Shown here in pieces: positions 23,030 through 32,466 of a stretch of DNA of 38,145 nucleotides; within the stretch, counting starts at the first letter, position 1, and every line of letters begins with the position of its first letter. The position numbers and the translations under genes are program-made. This DNA is from Campylobacterales bacterium (GTDB lineage Bacteria; Campylobacterota; Campylobacteria; Campylobacterales; Sulfurimonadaceae). The stretch is taken from the NCBI GenBank assembly GCA_014859655.1, contig JACUTT010000020.1:1-38145 (forward strand). Reading direction: 5' to 3'. Below the pieces are notes generated by a model, which was given only the letters and a program-made list of their open reading frames with translations, had not been told where the DNA came from and made no database searches.

Positions 23030-24929
23030 GGTTTTTCTGCTCGACGCGGCCCTTTTTTTGGCGCTTCTGCCGCATCTCTTTACGCTCAAACTGCCTATGC
23101 TGGTCTATCTTCTGTTAGCACTTTTTTTCATACTCAAGAAGAAAAGCTCAAAAGCGGTGCTTCTCGCCTTTGGCCTTCTCGGTCCGCTTGCCATAGCGGC
23201 GAGTTTTTTTGCGGAGTACAATTTTTCAAACTTTTCCAGACTCCTTGTCTTTGTCTCCGGGATCCTCTCCCTGCTTATCTACGCCCTTGTTCTGCAAAGG
23301 CTAACGCGCAGTATCAACTTCTATCTTCTGATCTCGCCCGCACTTTTAATGGTGCTCTCTTTTTTCTTTTTCAACTCCATTGGCATGCTCTTTTATGCGC
23401 TTTTTACCCTTTTTTGTTTTACTTTTTTGCTTCTGTACGCGCGGATGATGAGCTCCTTTGCCAGGGTCCTGCGCATCAACACCCTGCTCTATCTCTTCAG
23501 CCTTCCCATTGTCGTTCTGCTTTTTCTGAGCTTTCCGCGCATCTCCCATAAAAATGCCAGTTTCGGGTTCAAGGCGGAGATCAGCAAGCGCACCGGTCAT
23601 GACGGCACCATGTACCTTGACTCCAATGCCCTGCTGGTCCCCTCGCCCAAACTGGTCATGGAGGTGAGTTTTGACACACAAGTGCCCCCGGACAATACGC
23701 TCTACTTCAGGGGATCGACCCTTTATGTGGACAAGGGAACGCAGTGGGAACGCGGGGAGCTTCAACGCGCAAAGAGCGAGGTTTCGGGAAGGGAAAATAT
23801 CGTAAACTACAGCGTCAAACTCTATCCGCATCACAAACGCTGGCTCTATATGCTCGACGTCCCGATTTCACGCGTCGACAAGAGCCGCATGGATCAGGAC
23901 TTCATCACCCTCTTTGACAAGCCTCTGGAGGAGACCACCTACTATAAAGGACGCTCGGCGCTGGAGTTTGACCTCGCTCAGGAGCCCTCAACCCTGCACA
24001 AGGATGCGCTCTCAGTGGACACAGCACGTGACAAACGAAGCTATGAGGCCCTGCAAAAAGCCGTCGATCCTCAGGCCGTAGACGAGGTGAAGGCGGCGCA
24101 GCTGATGCAGTTTTTCTCCTCCTTGAACCTTTCGTACGCGTTGAAGCCAAAGGAGATAGACCTGGCGTATCCCGTGGACTCCTTCTTGTTTGACTCCAAG
24201 GTCGGCTACTGTGTCCATTTCGCCGCCGCCTTTGCCAACAGTGCCCGGATGGTAGGACTGCCCTCGCGCATCGTCACCGGCTACAAGGCAGACCGTTCCA
24301 ACAGTATCAACACCTACCTCCTTGTCAAAGAGTCCGACGCGCATGCCTGGGTAGAGCTCTATCTCAGTGGCAAGGGATGGACACGCTTCGAGCCGACGGC
24401 AACGGCAAAGCAGATACTCTCTGTCGACAACACGGCAGACTCGGGCGGCTACAGCTCTGCATCCTCATCCGACTCGACCCTGCAAAAACTCTTCAAACAG
24501 GCGAACATCTACTACATGTATTCGCGCTATATCATCAACGCCTGGGTCTTGAATTACACCCGTTCCAAGCAGATGGCCCTTCTGGACGAGCTGCTAAACA
24601 ACACCTTCTTTCTGTTGAAGTTTGTCGCTGCTATAGCGGCTCTTGTGTTTGTCTCGGTGCTGCTCTTTGTCGTGCTGCAGAAAAAACAGTATGGCGATCC
24701 GCTGGTGCGCGAGATGCAGGTGTTGATGAGGCTGCTGAAAAAAGAGGGCTTTGTCAGAACTTCGGGGGAGACGATGTCTGATTTTTTACAAAGGGTTGCA
24801 AAGGCGCAAAGCCGCTACCGCGCACTGCTTGACATCAGCAGTCTCTACCATCGGCAGCGCTACGGCAAAGAGGAACCGGAAAACAAGAAGCTTCACTCTG
24901 AGATCCTCGCCTTTAAGAAGAGTCTCTAG
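22992..24929 (+). CDS. TgpA-like transglutaminase-domain membrane protein
   Basis: 645 residues. Six or so N-terminal membrane helices (about 12-190, DUF3488 part) precede a periplasmic transglutaminase domain and a further helix near 540-565 with a cytoplasmic C-terminus. In TgpA of Pseudomonas aeruginosa the triad is reported as C404, H448 and D464. Here Cys407 (in GYCVHFAAAFANSARMVGLPSR), His451 (in DAHAWVELY) and Glu467 (in RFEPTAT) fall at the same spacing (44 and 16), with Asp replaced by Glu. TgpA is an essential protein of unclear substrate, presumably in the cell envelope. It closes the MoxR-DUF58-TgpA operon, and its stop overlaps the convergent ppiC-like gene by 4 bases. Confidence 0.9.
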   Translation: MRFSAFSQATPSKVFLLDAALFLALLPHLFTLKLPMLVYLLLALFFILKKKSSKAVLLAFGLLGPLAIAASFFAEYNFSNFSRLLVFVSGILSLLIYALVLQRLTRSINFYLLISPALLMVLSFFFFNSIGMLFYALFTLFCFTFLLLYARMMSSFARVLRINTLLYLFSLPIVVLLFLSFPRISHKNASFGFKAEISKRTGHDGTMYLDSNALLVPSPKLVMEVSFDTQVPPDNTLYFRGSTLYVDKGTQWERGELQRAKSEVSGRENIVNYSVKLYPHHKRWLYMLDVPISRVDKSRMDQDFITLFDKPLEETTYYKGRSALEFDLAQEPSTLHKDALSVDTARDKRSYEALQKAVDPQAVDEVKAAQLMQFFSSLNLSYALKPKEIDLAYPVDSFLFDSKVGYCVHFAAAFANSARMVGLPSRIVTGYKADRSNSINTYLLVKESDAHAWVELYLSGKGWTRFEPTATAKQILSVDNTADSGGYSSASSSDSTLQKLFKQANIYYMYSRYIINAWVLNYTRSKQMALLDELLNNTFFLLKFVAAIAALVFVSVLLFVVLQKKQYGDPLVREMQVLMRLLKKEGFVRTSGETMSDFLQRVAKAQSRYRALLDISSLYHRQRYGKEEPENKKLHSEILAFKKSL

Positions 24930-25201
24930 CTTCGCGCAGTGACTTCGACGATGTGGTGACCGAACTGTGTCTTGACGATATGGAGCTCGCCGACGGCTTC
25001 GTTGAAGCAGACCTGATCGAACTCACGCACCATCTGCCCCGGAGAGAACTCTCCAAGCTCGCCGCCGTTTGCCTTTGAAGGACAAGAGGAGTTTTCCTTT
25101 GCCACTGTAGCAAAATCGGCCCCCGCTTCGATCTGGGCTTTTAGCTCCAGACATTTTTCTTCGCTCTCTACCAATATGTGACGCGCACTGGCTCTTGCCA
25201 T
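24926..25201 (-). CDS. PpiC-type peptidyl-prolyl isomerase, single parvulin domain
   Basis: 91 residues, a stand-alone parvulin domain without signal peptide, so cytoplasmic. It matches E. coli PpiC (93 residues): ASARHILVESEEKC, GADFATVAKENSSCPSKANGGELGEFSPGQMV, FDQVCFNEAVGELHIVKTQFGHHIVEV. The two active-site histidines of the parvulin core, in ARHILV and GHHIVEV, are present. AAAGGAGT lies before the ATG, the best Shine-Dalgarno in the window. It catalyses cis-trans isomerisation of prolyl bonds; specific clients are unknown. The convergent TgpA gene overlaps by 4 bases. Confidence 0.93.
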   Translation of the reverse strand: MARASARHILVESEEKCLELKAQIEAGADFATVAKENSSCPSKANGGELGEFSPGQMVREFDQVCFNEAVGELHIVKTQFGHHIVEVTARS

Positions 25202-25245
25202 GGTGACTCCTTTTTTTCAGATTGTACAAAATAAGTCTTACAAGT

Positions 25246-25254
25246 TGGTATAAT
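25246..25254 (+). promoter_or_regulatory. Extended -10 before 25284
   Basis: TGGTATAAT starts 38 bases before the ATG at 25284. No good -35 at the usual spacing. It is identical to the elements upstream of the SNF2 and YHS genes. Confidence 0.6.
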
Positions 25255-25283
25255 ACAAAAAATAAATTTCACGGAAAAGAGAT

Positions 25284-25808
25284 ATGAGTCTTATTGCAAC
25301 ACTGAAAAATCCGATCATAACGTTTACACAGACACGTATTATCCCCTTTGTGTTTACGACTTGTAAACAGCCGATGCTTTTCAAGGAGCTGATGCATGCC
25401 AACAAGATCTACAATGACGGCATGAACCTCGAGTACAACATGAAAGGCTTCCGTGTGCGTCTGGGCCGCATCTATCTTGTCTTTCTTGTTCTATGGCTGC
25501 TGGTCCTTACCCCGCCCTCTTTGATCTTTCACACCCTGCTGGCCAAGATAGACTGCCACGCGCTGATCCTCTCCTCCATCGTCTTTACTGTGCTCTTTTT
25601 CTCCACCTTCGCCCTGTTTAAGGCCTGGCTTATCGAACAGGTCTCCAAACGCCTTATCATGGAAGCATGGAAAAACCACTTTCCGCATTTCGACTACAAC
25701 AAAAACAGTGAAAAGGTCTCAAAGATCTACTCTCAGGCCATAGAAAATGGCGTCCAGAACAAAGACCTTCAGCACCACATCATCACCAAGATGGTCAGCG
25801 AAGAGTAG
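25284..25808 (+). CDS. Small membrane protein, unknown
   Basis: 174 residues with two membrane helices (about 61-82 and 92-115) between a basic N-terminal part and a C-terminal helical tail (WKNHFPHFDYNKNSEKVSKIYSQAIE). No family is recognised. The promoter and a GGAAAAGAG ribosome site before the ATG support a real gene. It is convergent with the acyltransferase-hydrolase fusion, overlapping by 14 bases, with no terminator between. Confidence 0.72.
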   Translation: MSLIATLKNPIITFTQTRIIPFVFTTCKQPMLFKELMHANKIYNDGMNLEYNMKGFRVRLGRIYLVFLVLWLLVLTPPSLIFHTLLAKIDCHALILSSIVFTVLFFSTFALFKAWLIEQVSKRLIMEAWKNHFPHFDYNKNSEKVSKIYSQAIENGVQNKDLQHHIITKMVSEE

Positions 25809-27948
25809 TAGCCTTTGCTACGCTCTGCATAAAGGCGTAAACCCTCTCAAACACTTCGCTCTTTCCTTCGCCCAAGACAATGACGTGGCGCGAGAAGGGA
25901 AGCATTTTCATCTCTTTGTGCTTCGAGTTTATCTTTTCCATGATCTTCTGCGCGCTTTCGGGTTTAACTACGGGGTCCTTGTCGGCCTGTAGCACAAGCA
26001 CAGGCGCGGTGACTAAGGGAAGCGAAGCATTGCACTCTTGCATCAGCTCATAGAGCTGGTTGAGCGACGTGATGTAGCTTCGGGTGTAGTTGAACTCCGG
26101 GAACTCCGGCTCGTTCGCTACATACTCCATATCCGCATTGAAGAGCGAGAGAAAATTGTTCATGCGGTTTAGCGTCGGTACGACATAATTCATGCGCATA
26201 TCCTGCAACTCAAGAGCAGCATTGATAACGATAAGCCCCTCCACCTTGTTGAGCTTACGCACGGTGGCCAAAATAGCCAGCAGTCCGCCGGTGGAGAAGC
26301 CTGCAACAAAGAGCTTCTCGCTGACCTGACGCATCGCCGCAAAGCCGCGGTTGAAGCTGTCATACCACTCTTCCCAGCTGCTATCGCGCATATCTTCGCT
26401 CAGTGTGCCGTGGCCCTCAAGTCTGACACCGTATACGTTGATGCCGCGTTCATGCAGGTATAAGGAGAGCTCCTTGATCTCAGAGGGAGAAGATGTGAAG
26501 CCGTGAGAGATGACGATGCCGGTGGTGAAGTCAGGGTTGTAAAGGACGAAGGGAGTACCTATCTCTTTGGGTTTAGAGAGGATGACCGAATAGAAGGTGT
26601 TATAGGCCTTAGTATAGCGCTTCTCATCGCTCTTATAGATCGCATAAAAGACCTCCTCTTTGATCTCTCGCGCAGTTTTGCCCAGGGTCTCTTTGACACT
26701 CTGCGTGACATTGGAAAAAAGAGAGACTTCGTTTAAGATAACGCGCAGGGTATTTTTAATGCGGATCGTATGAAAATCATGCTCCTGCTTATAGACCTCT
26801 TTGTTGATCCTATAGAGCTCTTCTTCGACATGGACCAGCACCTTCTGCTCCAGCGCCAGGGCAAGAACGCTATCAAACCAGGGATCTTTTTCATCGGTGA
26901 GGAGTTTGTAGAGTGCATCGGTGATGCTGTGGTGCAGATGATAAGCATTTAGGGCATCAACCTCTTTTGCCGAAAGGTAGATGGCACGTTTGAGCTCAGA
27001 GCTGCTGATAAACTCCTCGCCGTAATACTCCAGAACCAGGGCAAAGATATGGTCAAAGTTGATCATGATATTTTTGTAGATTGCATCCATAAAACGCGTG
27101 GTGAGATCATGCCGGGTGAAGCTGCTGATCGCCAGCTCACCAAGAGGTTTATTGAGATACTCCATCTTTTTTTGCACATAGTAGAGGTACTCCGCGATGT
27201 CAATGGGCTTGTCAAAGCGGATGTGGATCTCGGAGTTAAGCAAGATATTCCCCTCGATCTCAAGCTCCTCTTTCAGCCGCGCGTCCATAGGCTCGACAAT
27301 CCTCTCTCCCAGACTCATCAAAGGATTTATCCCCGGGCGCAGAGGGACATAGGTGATATTGACGGGAACGACGACGCTGTTTTTGTAGGCCATGCTTTCT
27401 GTGGGAGAAATGCGATACTTTTCGCGCATTGCACGTACTTTTACGATGTCTCCCGCACGCTGAGCCTCTTTGAACTCCTGCTTTAGAAGTTCAGACATCA
27501 TGGCCAAAACCGCCGAACCCGTGCGAACGGCGGAGGCCTCACCATCAATATGGAGCATAAACTCCTTCTCCTTGCTGACCTTCTTGTTCTTTATCATTGC
27601 GCCCTCAGGGTAGATGATCCAGTTGTCGCGCCCGGTCATCAGATCGCCTAGAATGATCTCGTTGCGCTGGGGGTTTTGCGTCGAAACGGTACCGACGCGG
27701 TCGAGATATTTTGAATAATTGCCGACGAAAATAGAGTGGTCCGCCAAAGAGCGCACACTCATATGCGCGTAGGTATCGATGATGTGGGGCATCACTAAGG
27801 TCTCAAAACGCGTAAAGTGGTTGGAGACAAAAAGCATAGGAGAGTCTTTTAACAGGTTCTCCTCGCCGTGGAGGTGGATGTTTGTCTCCAACACCGATTC
27901 TATCATTCCGACCAGATAGGAGCTGGAGTTATAAAATATGTTTTTCAT
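25795..27948 (-). CDS. PlsC-like acyltransferase / alpha-beta hydrolase fusion
   Basis: 717 residues. An N-terminal PlsC-like domain (about 20-260) carries SNHFTRFE, a HX4E instead of HX4D (His44, Glu49), and YPEGAMIK (Glu115-Gly116). A middle region to about 470 is helical. The C-terminal alpha/beta hydrolase resembles monoacylglycerol lipases: HGFTSSPSEI (oxyanion side), GFSTGG with nucleophile Ser552, an Asp near 655 (QADKDPVV) and a His near 690 (SRHVIV). The pairing suggests one protein that both cleaves acyl chains from lipids and re-esterifies them. It is the last gene of the fad operon, 11 bases after fadE, with AAAAGGAAAAGA before the ATG, and would feed or drain the acyl-CoA pool. 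Confidence 0.86.
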   Translation of the reverse strand: MKNIFYNSSSYLVGMIESVLETNIHLHGEENLLKDSPMLFVSNHFTRFETLVMPHIIDTYAHMSVRSLADHSIFVGNYSKYLDRVGTVSTQNPQRNEIILGDLMTGRDNWIIYPEGAMIKNKKVSKEKEFMLHIDGEASAVRTGSAVLAMMSELLKQEFKEAQRAGDIVKVRAMREKYRISPTESMAYKNSVVVPVNITYVPLRPGINPLMSLGERIVEPMDARLKEELEIEGNILLNSEIHIRFDKPIDIAEYLYYVQKKMEYLNKPLGELAISSFTRHDLTTRFMDAIYKNIMINFDHIFALVLEYYGEEFISSSELKRAIYLSAKEVDALNAYHLHHSITDALYKLLTDEKDPWFDSVLALALEQKVLVHVEEELYRINKEVYKQEHDFHTIRIKNTLRVILNEVSLFSNVTQSVKETLGKTAREIKEEVFYAIYKSDEKRYTKAYNTFYSVILSKPKEIGTPFVLYNPDFTTGIVISHGFTSSPSEIKELSLYLHERGINVYGVRLEGHGTLSEDMRDSSWEEWYDSFNRGFAAMRQVSEKLFVAGFSTGGLLAILATVRKLNKVEGLIVINAALELQDMRMNYVVPTLNRMNNFLSLFNADMEYVANEPEFPEFNYTRSYITSLNQLYELMQECNASLPLVTAPVLVLQADKDPVVKPESAQKIMEKINSKHKEMKMLPFSRHVIVLGEGKSEVFERVYAFMQSVAKATTLR

Positions 27949-27959
27949 TCTTTTCCTTT

Positions 27960-30353
27960 TCAGGCTCTTTTGAGGTAGTCGCTGAGGCTGAACGCGTCCA
28001 CCATAATCGCCTCTTCCCGGACCTTTTTGGCCTCACACAGCAGCGCATACTCTGCCTCGTCTATCACCCCCGAAGCCAAAGCGTCCGCATAGAGCCTTTC
28101 GCCCTTTTGCAGCACTTTGGAACGGAGTGCTTTTTTCACCTTGGCGGCGACAAGATCGGCCTGGCATGACAGCCTGAAGGCATGCTCCAGGCGGCCCAGG
28201 GCCTCCTGCGTGTTCTTTGGCAAGTAGATCCCCTCTGTCAGATTTTCACGTTCACGCCCCTCGCTTACCAGTTTTTCCGCCAGTGCCTTTGAAAAGGCAT
28301 CACTCGGCGCTTTTGAAAGAGAATTAAGGCGCATATACCAGCCCACCGGATAGGCGAAAAAGAGGCCTACTAATGAGCGGTCGATGTTGTTGCTAATCTC
28401 TTCGTAGGCCGTCTGTATCTGATGCAGGGCATACTCCCCTATCCATGCAACATAGATCCTGTCCTCTTCGCGTTCGCCCTCCGCCTGAAAACGCTTCAAT
28501 GTTGCCGTAAGCAGGTACATCCAGGAGAGAACATCGCCAAAGCGTGCCGTGATCTTCTCCTTTTGCTTCAGACTTCCGCCGTAATACCCCATCACAAAGT
28601 CACTCAAAAAAGCAAAGCTCGCACTACTCCAGACCAGTTTGCGCTCATATTTTGAAACCAGAGAAGAGCGTTTTGAAAAATGCAGATAGCCCCGTGTCAG
28701 GCTCAGTAGCAGCATGCGCACCATGTTTCGAAGCGTAAAGCCGATGTGTTTGAAAAAGTTCTCGTCAAAGGCCTCTATATCTTGCTCTTCGAGGGCTTCG
28801 ATCTCTTTGTAGACATAGGGATGGCACCGTATAAGCCCCTGGCCGAACTGGATAAGCGTGCGGGTCATAATGTTGGCCCCTTCTACCGTGATGGCGACGG
28901 GAGCGCCGAAATAAGCATTGGCAAGAAGGTTTTTTGGCCCAAGAGAGATCGCGGCACCGCCTTGGATGTCCATCGCGTGGTTGATTACCTCTCTGAATTT
29001 CTCCGTCGAATGGTACTTCATCACGGCGTTGATAACGGCCGGTTTTCCCCCCTCGTCGATGGCGCCTATCGTAAACTTTCTCGCCGCGTCCATCATGTAG
29101 GTAAAGGCGGCAATTTTGGCAAGTTCTATCTCGATCCCCTCAAACTTCGCAATGGAGATGCCAAACTGTTCACGCACCTGGGCATAGGCGCCGGCAACTC
29201 TGGCAGCGAGCTTCATGCCGCCCGTGCTTGTCGAAGGCAGAGAGATGCCGCGGCCAACCGAGAGCGACTCCATCAGCATCATCCACCCCTCGCCTACTCC
29301 CTCTTCTGCGCCGATGATGTCCTCTATGCCAATGATCACATCCGTGCCGCTGATCGGAGAGTTGATAAAGGGCACGCCCAGAGGGTCATGCTGGCGGCCT
29401 TGAACGATCCCTTTTGTCTTTGCGGCCACCAAAGCACAGCAGATGCCAAGCTCCTCTCCCCGGCCCAGAATCTTCTTCGGATCTCTCAGAACAAAGGCCA
29501 AACCGATGAGGGTAGCGACGGAGCCCAGCGTAATGTAGCGTTTTTCAAACTGAAGGCGGATCTTGATCTCTCCTTTCTCGTCTTCGAAGAGTTCACCGCT
29601 GGAACGGATAGAGGTCGCGTCTGAACCGGCCAGAGGCTCAGTAAGTGCAAAACAGGGGATCTCTTTTCCCTCAGCCAGACGTGGAAGGTAGTGCTCTTTT
29701 TGCGTCTGACTTCCGTAATGCAAAATAAGCTCGGCTGGCCCCAGTGAGTTGGGTACCATCGTTGTTATAGCCAGCACCTGGGAGCGCGAGGCCATTTTCT
29801 GGATCACGGCACTGTGACCCAGCGCTGAGAAACCAAGCCCTCCGTAGGATTTGGGAATGATCATGCCGAAAAACTTCTGCTCTTTGAGATACTGCCACAC
29901 TTCTTTACTAAGGTCGCGTTCACGGTAGACAGTCCAGTCATCTGTCATTTCGCAGACGCGCTCGACCTCATTGTCCAAAAAGGCCTGTTCCTCCTGGCTC
30001 AAGGCCGGATAGCTCTGCGCAAAGATTTTATCGAAGTCCGGCTTCCCGCTGAAAAACTCCCCGTCCACCCAGACAGTGCCCGCGCGTAGAGCTATCTTTT
30101 CGGTCTTAGAGATGCTCGGCATCAGATGCAGCCTCTGTATCAAGGTGACCAGATGGCGTGTTATAAGCTCTCTGCGGATGCTCGGAAGAAGCAAGACGAT
30201 GTTGAGCGGAATGTAGAGCAGCCAGAAGAGAAAACCCGGCTCCGCACCCAGGTAGATGATGAGTGCGAGCAGCGCCGCCCAGTAGACGCCCTTTGCGCCG
30301 ACATACCAGAGCGCAAGCACTCCTATCGATAAGGCGATAATCATAAATTGCAT
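27960..30353 (-). CDS. fadE: Acyl-CoA dehydrogenase, FadE type
   Basis: 797 residues, close to the 814 of E. coli FadE, with two N-terminal membrane helices (about 4-20 and 25-60) and the FadE signature order: FGMIIPKSYGGLGFSALGHSAV, PGTE-like FALTEPLAGSDAT, GTDVIIGIEDIIGAEEGVGEGWMMLME, and the C-terminal RESAEKFRE-like MKYHSTEKFREVINHAMDIQGG. It is the flavoprotein that performs the first oxidation of each cycle, acyl-CoA to trans-2-enoyl-CoA, passing electrons to an acceptor such as an electron-transfer flavoprotein, whose genes are not seen here. AGGATAGGAT lies before the ATG, and fadJ ends 10 bases upstream. Confidence 0.93.
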   Translation of the reverse strand: MQFMIIALSIGVLALWYVGAKGVYWAALLALIIYLGAEPGFLFWLLYIPLNIVLLLPSIRRELITRHLVTLIQRLHLMPSISKTEKIALRAGTVWVDGEFFSGKPDFDKIFAQSYPALSQEEQAFLDNEVERVCEMTDDWTVYRERDLSKEVWQYLKEQKFFGMIIPKSYGGLGFSALGHSAVIQKMASRSQVLAITTMVPNSLGPAELILHYGSQTQKEHYLPRLAEGKEIPCFALTEPLAGSDATSIRSSGELFEDEKGEIKIRLQFEKRYITLGSVATLIGLAFVLRDPKKILGRGEELGICCALVAAKTKGIVQGRQHDPLGVPFINSPISGTDVIIGIEDIIGAEEGVGEGWMMLMESLSVGRGISLPSTSTGGMKLAARVAGAYAQVREQFGISIAKFEGIEIELAKIAAFTYMMDAARKFTIGAIDEGGKPAVINAVMKYHSTEKFREVINHAMDIQGGAAISLGPKNLLANAYFGAPVAITVEGANIMTRTLIQFGQGLIRCHPYVYKEIEALEEQDIEAFDENFFKHIGFTLRNMVRMLLLSLTRGYLHFSKRSSLVSKYERKLVWSSASFAFLSDFVMGYYGGSLKQKEKITARFGDVLSWMYLLTATLKRFQAEGEREEDRIYVAWIGEYALHQIQTAYEEISNNIDRSLVGLFFAYPVGWYMRLNSLSKAPSDAFSKALAEKLVSEGRERENLTEGIYLPKNTQEALGRLEHAFRLSCQADLVAAKVKKALRSKVLQKGERLYADALASGVIDEAEYALLCEAKKVREEAIMVDAFSLSDYLKRA

Positions 30354-30363
30354 ATCCTATCCT

Positions 30364-32466
30364 TTAGTAAAATGTTTTTTTGTCTCTGGCCATCTCTTGG
30401 AGCAGTCTGGCAGGCTCGAAACGCAGACCGTAGTTCGTGCTGAGTGATTGCAGGGTAATGACGATGCGCTCTATCCCGATCGCATCTGCATAGCGAAGAA
30501 GGCCGCCTCTAAAAGGAGGGAAACCGGTTCCCATCACCATCGCCATGTCCAGGTAGTGGGCATTCTCAACTATTTTCTCTTCCAGACACATCGCGGCTTC
30601 ATTGACCATGATCAAAATGCTCCGATCCAGGATCTCCTGCGCTTCAAAAGTGCGTTTAGAGTAGACGAGGTTTTTCACTTCCTCGTTGGCCTTGGGTTTG
30701 CCGGCCGTGTGGATATAAAAGCCCTTGCCGCCTTTTTTACCCAGCAGCTGCATCTGATGATAGACGCGGTCAAGAATAGAGCTGACCTTCATCCTCTCGC
30801 CGTAGGCTTCTTCAAGGACCTTGGCAACCTTGTAACCCACATCCAGACCTACCTCATCTGCCAAAGCAAAGGGACCCATCGGCATACCAAAATCCAAAAT
30901 GACTCGGTCGATACGCTCAAAATCAGCACCCTCTTCACAGAGTCTTGCGGCCTCGTTGATGTAAGGAAGCAAAATCCGGTTGACCAAAAAGCCGGCGCAA
31001 TCTCCCACGACAATGGGCGTTTTACCGGCTTCTTTTACAAGCTCTACCACCGTTGAAATGGTCTTGTCTGAACTTTTTTTGCCCGGGATGATCTCGACCA
31101 GCGGCATCTTGGAAACCGGATTGAAAAAGTGCATGCCTACAAAGCGCCCGGGATGGGCCATCTTCTCACTCAGCATCGAAATGCAGAGCGAAGAGGTGTT
31201 CGAGGCAATGATCGCTTTTTCATCCGCAACAGCTTCAAGCTGCGCATAAAGCTCCTGCTTTGCCTCTATGTTCTCGACGATCGCCTCAATGAGCAGATCG
31301 CAGTTTTTAAAGCCGTCGAACGCGGTGGTGTACGAGATATGGCCCATTCTCATAGCGGCCTCGTCAGGGCGCAGACGGCCGCGCTTGATGACCGCATCGT
31401 ACATCTTTTGAATACTCTTCATCGTACTCCCCGCCTGCTCGTAGCCGCGCAGCTTCATCCGTACCAGTTTGCCGATAAGCGAGAACTGGTAGACTATCCC
31501 CGAGCCCATTACGCCCGCACCTATTACGGTGAGTATATTGATACGCACAGGATTGACTTTGCGCTTGACCCCGCGCTCTTTTTTGAGCGCCTCGGAGGTG
31601 TAAAAGAGACCGATAAGGTTTTTGCAGATATCGCCAACGACGAGGTTCGCAAAGGCCCTGGCCTCCTCGCTCAGTCCTGATTCTACCTCCTTGTACTGTG
31701 TCCTTTCAAAAAGCTCCAGTACTGCCAGGGGTGCGGGATATTTCCCTTTTGTCTTAGCCATGACATTTTTGCGCGCGATATAGAAGATAAGCTGCGGAGC
31801 AAAGCGCTCTATCACTGTTTTGGTGGGTCTTTTTTTCACAATCTCTTCGGGATGGTTTAAGATCTCTTCGACAAAACTCTTCTCTTTAAAAGCAAGATAG
31901 CCTTTAGGCACGCACCCGTCCACCAGACCCAGTTTCTCCGCTTTTTTGCCCTTGAGTATCTTCGCGCCAAGGATCAGTTCCAGCGCTTTGGAAAGGCCGA
32001 CAAGACGTTTTAGCCGCTGTGTCCCGCCAAATCCCGGAAGCACGCCGAGATTGACCTCAGGAAGGCCCAACTTCGTCTTCGCGTCTTCCGTGCAGATACG
32101 GTAGTCGCAGCACAGGGCCAGTTCAAGTCCCCCGCCCAGACAGGCCCCGTCGATGATAGAGAGTGTAGGAAAGGGAAGTGCGCAGAGCTTACTCAGGATC
32201 TTTTGGCCTTCGCGCACCTTCTCGTAGGCCTCCTCTTCGTCACGCAGTCCTTCGATTTCGGCAATATCCGCGCCCGCTATAAAGATCCCCTCTTTGGCCG
32301 AACTGATCTTGAGAAGCCTGATCTCTTTGGCGGTTTTGAGCTCATCGAGTTTTGCGTCCAGGGCCTTTAGCGCCTCGGATGAGAGAATGTTGACACCCCC
32401 GTCTTCGCGCGAAAAACAAAGCGTCGCGATACCGCTACTGTCCATTGTAAAATCAAAAAAATTCAT
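30364..32466 (-). CDS. fadJ: Enoyl-CoA hydratase / 3-hydroxyacyl-CoA dehydrogenase (FadJ/FadB type)
   Basis: 700 residues from the chosen ATG. The hydratase part (about 1-190) has the oxyanion-hole stretch FIAGADIAEIEGL and LPEVNLGVLPGFGGTQRL with the catalytic Glu. The dehydrogenase part (about 300-600) has the NAD Rossmann motif VIGAGVMGSG, MHFFNPVSKMPLVEIIPG and GFLVNRILLPYINEA. It performs hydration and NAD-dependent oxidation of the beta-oxidation cycle in the cytoplasm. The frame is open to 32514, but 32466 is right: GGAGGT at 32473-32478 is 6 bases before the ATG, and this ATG overlaps the thiolase stop (TAATG), so translation is coupled. Partnering with FadI-like thiolase suggests FadJ rather than FadB. 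Confidence 0.94.
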   Translation of the reverse strand: MNFFDFTMDSSGIATLCFSREDGGVNILSSEALKALDAKLDELKTAKEIRLLKISSAKEGIFIAGADIAEIEGLRDEEEAYEKVREGQKILSKLCALPFPTLSIIDGACLGGGLELALCCDYRICTEDAKTKLGLPEVNLGVLPGFGGTQRLKRLVGLSKALELILGAKILKGKKAEKLGLVDGCVPKGYLAFKEKSFVEEILNHPEEIVKKRPTKTVIERFAPQLIFYIARKNVMAKTKGKYPAPLAVLELFERTQYKEVESGLSEEARAFANLVVGDICKNLIGLFYTSEALKKERGVKRKVNPVRINILTVIGAGVMGSGIVYQFSLIGKLVRMKLRGYEQAGSTMKSIQKMYDAVIKRGRLRPDEAAMRMGHISYTTAFDGFKNCDLLIEAIVENIEAKQELYAQLEAVADEKAIIASNTSSLCISMLSEKMAHPGRFVGMHFFNPVSKMPLVEIIPGKKSSDKTISTVVELVKEAGKTPIVVGDCAGFLVNRILLPYINEAARLCEEGADFERIDRVILDFGMPMGPFALADEVGLDVGYKVAKVLEEAYGERMKVSSILDRVYHQMQLLGKKGGKGFYIHTAGKPKANEEVKNLVYSKRTFEAQEILDRSILIMVNEAAMCLEEKIVENAHYLDMAMVMGTGFPPFRGGLLRYADAIGIERIVITLQSLSTNYGLRFEPARLLQEMARDKKTFY

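Noticed and set aside
21277-24929. MoxR-DUF58-TgpA operon as a new system
   Set aside because: This gene order is widespread and already known, though its function is not settled.
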